Shown here piece after piece: positions 42,609 to 48,511 of a stretch of 48,511 nucleotides of DNA. The notes beneath the pieces are model-generated. The model made no database searches. It was not told the DNA's origin and worked only from the letters and a program-made list of their open reading frames with translations. Source of the DNA: Lysobacterales bacterium (GTDB taxonomy: Bacteria > Pseudomonadota > Gammaproteobacteria > Xanthomonadales > Xanthomonadaceae); contig JAGRJX010000052.1 of assembly GCA_020442545.1 (NCBI GenBank), forward strand, positions 1 through 48,511, read 5' to 3'. The translations under genes and the position numbers were made by a program. Numbering within the stretch: position 1 is the stretch's first letter; every line of letters starts with the position of its first letter.

Positions 42609-43730
42609 TCAGGGCGCGGCGGCGAGGTTCACGCGGCGGTTGTCACCGTCGATGGGCCGGATCTTCTGCCCGGCACGCAGCATGTGCACGCCGGCGGCTA
42701 CCACCCATTCGCCGGGCTCGACGCCGTCGAGGATCGGCACGCTGCTCTCGCCGTAGGCGCCGGTGCGTACATCGCGGCGCTGCACCTTGTGGCTCTGCGG
42801 ATCAACCACCCAGACGTAGGCCTGTCCCTGCTCGGCGGTAACGGCCGACAGCGGCAGCGACAGCTGGCCTTCGGTCGGCGTGTTGCCGACGTAGACGCGC
42901 GCGCTCTGGCCCAGCTCGGCCGCGGCGGCAGGGTCTTCCAGGCTCACCCGGGCTGCATAGGTGCGGCTCAGCGGATCGGCAGCGGCCGACAGCTCGCGCA
43001 GCTTGCCGGGATAGCGCTTGCCCTGCTTCGACCACAGTTCGATCACCATCGGCTGGCCCAGCTTGAACTGGTCGATGTCCTGTTCGGGAAGGCTGATCGC
43101 GACTTCGCGCTCGCCGTCCTCGGCCATGACGAACACCGGTTGGCCTGCGGCAACCACCTGCCCGGCTTCGGCCAGCCGGCTGACGATGACGCCTGCAGCC
43201 GGAGCACGGAGCACGGCGTACTCGGCCTGGTTCTTTGCCACGTCGAACTGGCCTCGCGCCTGCTGCACCCTGGACTGCGCCAGACGCCAGGCGTTTTCGC
43301 GGGCGTCGAACTGCGATTGCCCGACCAGGCCACGCTGCAGCAGTGACTGGTAGCGCTCGCGCTCTGACGCTGCGAGCTTAAGGTCGGCTTCGGCGGCATG
43401 CAGGCCGGCGCGCGCCACGTCCAGCTGCAGGCGGACATCGTCGGCGTCCAGTTCTGCCAGCGGCTGATTGGCCTTCACGCGGTCGCCGGCGTCGACATGG
43501 CGCTTGGCCAGCTTGCCGCCGATACGGAAAGCCAGCTGCGGCTCGCGCTGTGCACGCACCTCGCCGGAGAACGCGGTCAGCCTCATGCCGGCGCTGTCCG
43601 GCTGGACCACGATGGCCGGGCGGATCATTTCCGGGGCATCGGCCTGCTCGCCACAGGCGCTTAGCAGCAGGACCGTCGCCAGCAGCGCAGGCACCATGAA
43701 ACGGCGGGAAGGGCTTGTTTTACGGGACAT
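42609..43730 (-). CDS. RND efflux periplasmic adaptor (membrane fusion lipoprotein)
   Basis: This adaptor joins the RND permease to an outer-membrane channel. The 373-residue protein has a lipoprotein signal (LLATVLLLSACGEQ, lipid Cys near 26), a first lipoyl/barrel strand set (FRIGGKLAKRHVDAGDRVKANQPLAELD near 67-94), an alpha-helical hairpin near 98-165, the second lipoyl half LRAPAAGVIVSRLAEAGQVVAAGQPVFVM near 174-202, and beta-barrel and membrane-proximal domains to the end. Gene order adaptor-permease with a divergent TetR gene is standard for regulated RND pumps. Confidence 0.92.
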   Translation of the reverse strand: MSRKTSPSRRFMVPALLATVLLLSACGEQADAPEMIRPAIVVQPDSAGMRLTAFSGEVRAQREPQLAFRIGGKLAKRHVDAGDRVKANQPLAELDADDVRLQLDVARAGLHAAEADLKLAASERERYQSLLQRGLVGQSQFDARENAWRLAQSRVQQARGQFDVAKNQAEYAVLRAPAAGVIVSRLAEAGQVVAAGQPVFVMAEDGEREVAISLPEQDIDQFKLGQPMVIELWSKQGKRYPGKLRELSAAADPLSRTYAARVSLEDPAAAAELGQSARVYVGNTPTEGQLSLPLSAVTAEQGQAYVWVVDPQSHKVQRRDVRTGAYGESSVPILDGVEPGEWVVAAGVHMLRAGQKIRPIDGDNRRVNLAAAP

Positions 43731-43763
43731 GTGATGTCGTCCGCTGTAATTGAACTGGTCGGT

Positions 43764-43792
43764 ATAGTAAAATGGGCCTTCCTGAAAGTAAA
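43764..43792 (-). promoter_or_regulatory. Candidate promoter/operator of the RND operon
   Basis: On the minus strand TTTACT (43792-43787) and TACTAT (43769-43764) are spaced by 17 nt, 34 nt before the adaptor start. The 111-bp divergent region is markedly AT-rich. ATGGG (43772-43776) and CCCAT (43793-43797) form a loose inverted repeat across the spacer, a possible TetR-type operator. Confidence 0.4.
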
Positions 43793-43841
43793 CCCATCAG
43801 TCCAATAATTAAACCGCTTCCTTAGCCAGACGATTTTCCGC

Positions 43842-44492
43842 ATGACCGCAGCAGCCCGAAGCGCCGGCCCCGGCCGACCCAAAGACCTCGAAAAGCGCGC
43901 CGCCATCCTCGATGCGGCCAAGCGCCTGTTCCTGGAGCGCAGCTACGACGGGGTCAGCATGGACGTCATCGCCGCTGAGGCGGGCGTGTCCAAGCTGACC
44001 GTCTACAGTCATTTCAAGGACAAGGAGTCGCTGTTCGCGGCTGCGGTCGAGGCACGCTGCGACGAACAGCTCCCGGCAACGCTGTTCCGGCCCGGTTCGG
44101 CCGATGAAGGCATCGGACCGCGGCTTCGTCGGATCGCCAGGAGTTTCCACGCGCTGGCGACCGGGCCGGAGGCCATCGAGCTGTTCCGGGTGATGGCCGC
44201 GCAGGCGCAATCCAATCCGGAAATGGCGCAGCGATTCTACGAGGCCGGCCCGAAGCGCACGCTGGCCGAGATGGAAGCGGTGTTCCGCGATGCCGTCGCC
44301 AGGGGACAGCTTGAAATGGATGACCCGAAGCGCAGTGCCGGACATTTCTTCTGCCTGCTCAAGGGCGAGATGCACATGCGCCGCCTGATCGGCTGCTGCG
44401 AGTCGATCGACGCGCGCGAATGCGAGGAGCACATCGACAGCGTGGTGCGCCTCTTCCTTCGCGCCTATCTGCCGCCCGGCACGGCGGCCTGA
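43842..44492 (+). CDS. TetR/AcrR-family transcriptional repressor
   Basis: This 216-residue regulator has an N-terminal TetR helix-turn-helix: RAAILDAAKRLFLERSYDGVSMDVIAAEAGVSKLTVYSHFKDKESLFAAAVEA near 19-71, containing the VSKLTVYSHFKDKESLF recognition signature. The ligand-binding half shows the AcrR-type C-terminal pattern (FRVMAAQAQSNPEMAQRFYEAGP near 123-145, GHFFCLLKGEMHMRRLIGCCE near 167-187). It is divergent from the RND operon across 111 bp and most likely represses that operon and itself until a pump substrate binds. Confidence 0.93.
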   Translation: MTAAARSAGPGRPKDLEKRAAILDAAKRLFLERSYDGVSMDVIAAEAGVSKLTVYSHFKDKESLFAAAVEARCDEQLPATLFRPGSADEGIGPRLRRIARSFHALATGPEAIELFRVMAAQAQSNPEMAQRFYEAGPKRTLAEMEAVFRDAVARGQLEMDDPKRSAGHFFCLLKGEMHMRRLIGCCESIDARECEEHIDSVVRLFLRAYLPPGTAA

Positions 44493-44504
44493 TCCGCCAG
44501 TCTG

Positions 44505-46640
44505 CTAGGGCGCAGGACAGGCATCGCCGTCCTCCATGCCACTGCAGAAAATCCACTGCCCGCTGCCAGTGGCGAAGCTGGCCGTCAGCCGCGTACCGGA
44601 AAAATCCGGTGCCCCGACCACCATGATGTACCAGGTGCCGGCAGCCGGCGTTGCCGAGGTGCAGCTTTCGTTGTTGCCGGACAGGAACGGCCGGCATTCC
44701 CAGTGGTTTTCATCGGGAATGTTGCCATGGCGAACGTACAGATCGGCATCGCCGCTGCCGCCGCTGATACTGATGTCGAGGTTCGAAGCACCGCTGGGGA
44801 CATCGATCGCGAAGTACCGCGGCGTTTCACCGGTGGTTCCGAAGCTGCCGGTCTGCACCCCGTTGCTCAAGGCCGTGATCGGCGCCTCGAACAGCGCGTG
44901 GACTTCGGCAGCATGCTGCATGGACACCACGCAGGTCGGTGAACTGTTCGAACAAGGCCCGAACCAGCTGGAGAAAGTAAAACCCGGCGCCGCGTTGGCC
45001 TGCAGCGTGACGGTTGCGTTGGTCGCATAGCGCGTCGAACAGGAAGTGCCGGACTGCGTTCCGCAGTTGATGCCTGCCGGTGAGCTGGTCACGCTGCCAT
45101 GACCAAAGCCGTAAAGCGCCACGCTCATCGGCATATTCGTGATCGTGCCGCCCGTGGCTGCTGCAACCGCGGCATTCGCGTCCACGATGCCGCTGCCGCA
45201 ACCCAGGGTGCAGGGGACTGGAAACGGACGCGCCGTGTCGATCAGCAGGGTCTCGATCTGGTCCGGCGTCAGCGAGGAGTTCTCGCCGATCATCAGCGCG
45301 GCCACACCGGCCACTTGCGGCGCCGCCATCGAGGTGCCGTCCTTGTAGTTATAGCCGGCAGCCAACGGCGTGGTGGTGCCGGTGTTGACCGTGGAGGCAA
45401 TGCCGTTCGCTGGCGCAACGTCACTGTCGCCACCCGGTGCGGCGATATCAATGGTCGGATCGAAGTTCGAGTAGCTGGCACGACCACCATCGCGCCGGCT
45501 GGACGCCACCGCGATCACGCCGTTGCAGTTGGCCGGCGTGAAGAACTGTGTCGGTGCATTGCTGTTGCCGGCGGCCACGATCAGCACTGATCCGTTGGCG
45601 CGTGCCGTGTTGATCGCGGTCTGGTAGGTGGTGCTGCAGGCCGACTGGCCACCCAGGCTCAGGTTCAGTACATGTGCCGGGGTGGCATTGTCCGGAATGC
45701 CGGACACCGTACCGCCGCTGGCCCAGACGATGCCGTCGGCAATGTCGGCGGTGCTGCCGCCACAAGTGCCCAGCACACGCACATGCTGCAGATACGAGTT
45801 GTAGGCCACGCCGGCGACACCTTCGGTGTTGTTGGTCAACGCCGCGGCGATGCCGGCGACATGGGTGCCATGCCAGGTGGAATCATGCGCCGGCGAATCC
45901 GGGCCACACTGGTTGGCCGTGTTCCAGTCGCCCATGTCGCTGGGATCGTTGTCGCGGCCATTGCCATCGCGCGCGTTGGCCGGGTCGCTGATCATGTCGA
46001 TGCCCGGCAGCGTCTTGTTGTTCGGAAACGGCTGGCCGTTGTCGAGGTCGGGATGATAGGTCTGCCCGGTGTCGATCACCGCGATCACCACGCCAAGACC
46101 ATCCGCGCCTGAATCCCAGGCCGGTTCCACGTTGATGCCGCCGGTCGCCTCGAGAATCGGCCACTGATAGCTGAGGAAAGGATCGTTGGGCAGCGCCAGG
46201 GCGTGCAGCCGGATGTTCGGCTCGATGGAAGCAACCTGCGGATCCCTGGCCAGCGCCAGCAGCAGGCGATCCGCCGCACCGGCGCCCAGGGCGTCTCCCT
46301 CGACGCGGAGCAGATGACCGCCGGTGCTGATCCGGCGATCTGCCCGCAGCGACAGCCCCAGCGGCTGCGACGCAGCGTCCAGCAGGCTGTCCAGCCGTGA
46401 TCGCGCGGCCAGCGCCTTGGCACTGCCGTCGTCACCGGCCTTGGCATCGTCACGCAGATAGACGATGAAACTGTCGTAGGTCTGGGTGCTGCCTTCGGCC
46501 GGGAAGAACACCCGCCCGGCATGCCGGTCGCGGGTCATCTTGTCGACCGCGTCAGCGTCGTGGCTGATGCCGCCCAGGAACAGGGCCATGCTGGCCAGTG
46601 CCAGTGACCGCCGCGCGGGCCAAGGTGATCGACGCTTCAT
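44505..46640 (-). CDS. Secreted subtilisin-like serine protease (S8) with C-terminal PPC domain
   Basis: This is an exported protease of 711 residues. It has a signal peptide (basic MKRRSPWPARR, then SLALASMALFLGG), an inhibitor-like propeptide region (TQTYDSFIVYLRDDAK near 52-67), and the catalytic triad: Asp in VIAVIDTGQTYHPDLD near 185, His in DSTWHGTHVAGIAAAL near 247 and Ser in DGTSMAAPQVAGVAALM near 430. A bacterial-repeat-like region (VALYGFGHGSVTSSPAGINC) follows, then a pre-peptidase C-terminal (PPC) domain with SGGSGDADLYVRHG and AAGTWYIMVVG. The C terminus is WIFCSGMEDGDACPAP. The ATG at 46640 gives a normal signal peptide; an upstream in-frame start does not. It is probably a nutrient-scavenging extracellular enzyme. 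Confidence 0.94.
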   Translation of the reverse strand: MKRRSPWPARRSLALASMALFLGGISHDADAVDKMTRDRHAGRVFFPAEGSTQTYDSFIVYLRDDAKAGDDGSAKALAARSRLDSLLDAASQPLGLSLRADRRISTGGHLLRVEGDALGAGAADRLLLALARDPQVASIEPNIRLHALALPNDPFLSYQWPILEATGGINVEPAWDSGADGLGVVIAVIDTGQTYHPDLDNGQPFPNNKTLPGIDMISDPANARDGNGRDNDPSDMGDWNTANQCGPDSPAHDSTWHGTHVAGIAAALTNNTEGVAGVAYNSYLQHVRVLGTCGGSTADIADGIVWASGGTVSGIPDNATPAHVLNLSLGGQSACSTTYQTAINTARANGSVLIVAAGNSNAPTQFFTPANCNGVIAVASSRRDGGRASYSNFDPTIDIAAPGGDSDVAPANGIASTVNTGTTTPLAAGYNYKDGTSMAAPQVAGVAALMIGENSSLTPDQIETLLIDTARPFPVPCTLGCGSGIVDANAAVAAATGGTITNMPMSVALYGFGHGSVTSSPAGINCGTQSGTSCSTRYATNATVTLQANAAPGFTFSSWFGPCSNSSPTCVVSMQHAAEVHALFEAPITALSNGVQTGSFGTTGETPRYFAIDVPSGASNLDISISGGSGDADLYVRHGNIPDENHWECRPFLSGNNESCTSATPAAGTWYIMVVGAPDFSGTRLTASFATGSGQWIFCSGMEDGDACPAP

Positions 46641-46900
46641 GGTGCATGCCTCCGGCAACCAGGGAACCGTGACGCCGGCGGCTGCTTCCGGTCGCGGCAG
46701 AAACCGCACCGTCCGGAGCGCGTCGGTGCCTCCTGATCAACAAAGCGTCAGAACGAGGGAAATCCGATCACCGCCCATGGACGAGACCGACAACGAAGGT
46801 CGGCGTAGGCAACGGGATGCTTGCGGCGGAGCGGAATGAACGCGCACCGGGACGCATGAACGACGTGCATGAGGCGCGGCCAGAGCGCGTCCGGCGCACC

Positions 46901-48139
46901 TCAATCCGATCGCGGACGCGGCGTCCGCCACAGCAGGCGCTCGGCGACACGCATCCACGGCGGCGGGCGCGGATCGCTGGCATCCAGGGTGCGTGCCAGC
47001 AGTCGCCGGAACGGCGGGAAGTGCTGCCCAAAGCGAAGCCCGGCGCGGCGCAGCACACGCGCCGGCAGGCGATCGTCACCGTACAGCTGCACGATGCCCT
47101 GCGTGGCGAGAAACAGCGGGCGGGTGATCGCACGGAACTCGTGCTGGAAGGCGTCCAGCACGGCATCGTCACCGATATCAACACCACGCCCGTGCGCTCC
47201 GCGAAGTCGGTCGGCCAGCAGTGCAATGCCGCGCAGCGCCAGGTTGTAGCCGTGCGCGGTGATCGGATGCATACCCACCGCGGCATCACCGATGCAGGCA
47301 AACCGGCGCGCAACACAGCGCTCCGGATGAACCCCGACCAGCGGATACGCAAAGCGCTCACCGACCAGTTCCATGGTGCCCAGCCGCTGCCGGAACCGGC
47401 GCGTGATGTCGTCATTGAAGGCGGCCTCGGGCAGGTCGCGCAGCGAATCGATGGCGCTGGGTGGCAACGTGATCACCACCGACGCCAGGTTGTCGCCCAG
47501 CGGCAACAGCGCCAGGGTCTGGCCGTAGTCCAGCCACTCCCAGGCCACGCCCGGCTGCGGTCGCTGCAGGCGCATCCGGCAGACCAGCATGCTGCGGCCA
47601 AAGTCGTGCATGCGGGCAGGAATGCCGGCCGCACGCCGGGTCGACGAGAAGCGGCTGTCGGCGGCAACGATCAGGCGCGCCGGAATCCGCTCACCGTCAT
47701 CGAGAACGGCCACCGCGGCATCCGCTTCACGTCCGGCGTGCTGCAGGCGGCGGCCCAGGTACCAGTCGATACCGCCTTCTGCCTGTGCCTGCGCATAGGC
47801 GACCCGGCGCAGCGCGTGGTTGGAGACCATCCAGCCGAGCTGCGGCTGCCCGGACGGCGGCGAAACGGTCATCGGTCGCAGTGAACTGCCGTCGAACACC
47901 CGGGCTTCGCGCAGCGGTGGCTGCTCGCCGGTTTCAAGCCGCTGCCACTGTCCCCACTGGCGCAACAACGACTGCGACAACGGCGTCAACGCAATCTCGC
48001 GGCCGTCGTCAGGCGGCGCCGACAGCGCCGCCTCATCTGCGGGATCGACGACGCTGACGCGCAGGCCTGCCTGCGACAAGGCGATGGCGAGACTGAGGCC
48101 CGATGGGCCGGCACCGGCGACAACGACATCCGTGTTCAT
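46901..48139 (-). CDS. ubiM: FAD-dependent ubiquinone-pathway hydroxylase, UbiM-like
   Basis: This 412-residue class A flavoprotein monooxygenase is of the UbiH/UbiF/UbiM group. The FAD dinucleotide motif VVVAGAGPSGLSLAIALSQAGLRVSVVD is near 5-32, a middle LIVAADSRFSSTRRAAGI near 154-171 (DG-like motif with Asp-Ser), and the GD motif FACIGDAAVGMHPITAHGYNLALRG near 280-304. The GMHPxTAHGxN form, rather than LHPxxGQGxN of UbiH/UbiF, favours UbiM (5-demethoxyubiquinol hydroxylase of broader ring specificity), but this is from memory of the family. The start is ATG at 48139; one eight codons upstream is possible. It is divergent from thiC. Confidence 0.82.
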   Translation of the reverse strand: MNTDVVVAGAGPSGLSLAIALSQAGLRVSVVDPADEAALSAPPDDGREIALTPLSQSLLRQWGQWQRLETGEQPPLREARVFDGSSLRPMTVSPPSGQPQLGWMVSNHALRRVAYAQAQAEGGIDWYLGRRLQHAGREADAAVAVLDDGERIPARLIVAADSRFSSTRRAAGIPARMHDFGRSMLVCRMRLQRPQPGVAWEWLDYGQTLALLPLGDNLASVVITLPPSAIDSLRDLPEAAFNDDITRRFRQRLGTMELVGERFAYPLVGVHPERCVARRFACIGDAAVGMHPITAHGYNLALRGIALLADRLRGAHGRGVDIGDDAVLDAFQHEFRAITRPLFLATQGIVQLYGDDRLPARVLRRAGLRFGQHFPPFRRLLARTLDASDPRPPPWMRVAERLLWRTPRPRSD

Positions 48140-48275
48140 GGGCTTCTGCACCTGCTGGACCAAGGCGTCGAATCTCGTCGATTGCCCTGGCGCGCGCCTT
48201 GATCCAGGTCATCCACCCGGAGATTGGCAACAGACGGGCTGCGCCATGCCCTGCTTCGTGCTTCAATGACGGCCT

Positions 48276-48356
48276 GAAGCGGGGGTGTCTGCCGGGCGGC
48301 AGGCTGAGAAAAACCCTTCGAACCTGATCCGGCTGATCCCGGCGTAGGGAAGCTTC
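48276..48356 (+). promoter_or_regulatory. TPP riboswitch (THI element)
   Basis: The thiamine pyrophosphate aptamer is clear: P1 pairs GAAGC (48276-48280) with GCTTC (48352-48356). The signature blocks GGGGGTGTC, GGCTGAGAAAAACCCTTCGA, ACCTGATCCGG and GGCGTAGGGAAGC occur in order. It lies 96 nt before thiC. No terminator follows, so in keeping with other proteobacteria TPP binding would hide the ribosome site of thiC. Confidence 0.95.
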
Positions 48357-48452
48357 GCGCGCCGCCGCGTCAATTCGCCGCTGGCCGTGTCTCCGCTTCG
48401 TCTCTTCCCGGCTGCGCGCGTGCAGCCACGGCTTGAACACAGGACGAATGCC

Positions 48453-48511
48453 ATGAACGCCGTCGCCAGCGACCTGATTCAGAAAGACCTGATCCAGAAG
48501 ACCTCGGAACT
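48453..48511 (+). CDS. thiC: Phosphomethylpyrimidine synthase ThiC (3' truncated by window)
   Basis: Only the first 19 codons are visible (MNAVASDLIQKDLIQKTSEL with the last codon incomplete), so no catalytic residue of this radical SAM enzyme can be checked. The call rests on the TPP riboswitch directly upstream, the AGGA ribosome site about 9 nt before the ATG, and resemblance to ThiC N termini of the order from memory. ThiC makes the HMP-P precursor of thiamine. Another thiamine gene under the riboswitch is possible but less likely. Confidence 0.75.
   Translation, partial: MNAVASDLIQKDLIQKTSE

Noticed and set aside
41011..42756. 581-codon plus-strand open frame
   Set aside because: It is antisense to the RND permease and into the adaptor. 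No motif is present and the composition is shadow-like.
46641..46900. Possible small gene between the S8 protease and the UbiM-like gene
   Set aside because: Frames here either run antisense into the neighbours or lack a start with a ribosome site, and nothing recognisable is encoded.

Overview
The window is about 66% GC, gene-dense chromosomal DNA of a gammaproteobacterium. The linked blocks (recBD; prc; lipA-lipB-ybeD-dacA-rlpA-mltB-rodA-mrdA-mreDCB; ubiJ-ubiB; divergent lpxL/waaA; pcm-tolC) and the intergenic repeats point to Xanthomonadales (Lysobacterales), perhaps a Rhodanobacteraceae- or Lysobacter-like environmental strain. That placement is inference from gene order and sequence style. 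I saw no tRNA, rRNA, prophage or CRISPR array.

Layout. 1-5540: 3' part of recB and complete recD (DNA break repair), followed by a hairpin-rich tail with a clear intrinsic terminator. 5796-19118 (all minus strand): prc, lipA, lipB and ybeD, then a tightly packed cell-elongation block reading mreB, mreC, mreD, mrdA, rodA, mltB, rlpA, dacA. Its long leader contains a 118-nt inverted-repeat element. 19666-24262: a PfkB-family kinase, a CPA antiporter, a GFA-family protein and two tandem PlsC-like acyltransferases. 24272-28568: an accessory island with a 1205-residue secreted protein of 21 delta-60 repeats, bounded by copies of one short repeat and lying next to a second 118-nt element and an IS3-type transposase relic. 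28586-30894: arfB, a glutathione S-transferase, a secreted-protein gene interrupted by an in-frame TAA, and a BrnT/BrnA toxin-antitoxin pair with a palindromic operator on its promoter. 31033-38743: truC, ubiB-ubiJ, lpxL, waaA, and pcm-tolC. 38780-39430: a non-coding dispersed repeat. 39442-44492: an RND efflux pump (adaptor and permease) divergent from a TetR regulator. 44505-48139: a secreted S8 protease and a UbiM-like flavin hydroxylase. The window ends in a TPP riboswitch and the first 19 codons of thiC.

How the genes work together. The elongation block puts the MreB cytoskeleton, the RodA/PBP2 synthase, two lytic transglycosylases and a carboxypeptidase under what looks like one promoter. 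Several gene pairs overlap by 1-4 nt, which suggests translational coupling. lpxL and waaA build Kdo-lipid A. tolC is the likely outer-membrane partner of the RND pump, whose own cluster lacks one. ubiJ-ubiB and the UbiM-like gene belong to ubiquinone synthesis.

The less ordinary material is the repeat-bounded delta-60 island, the pair of 118-nt elements whose stem arms covary, the structured tail of recD, and the broken secreted-protein gene beside brnTA. No multi-gene system that I would call new is evident.
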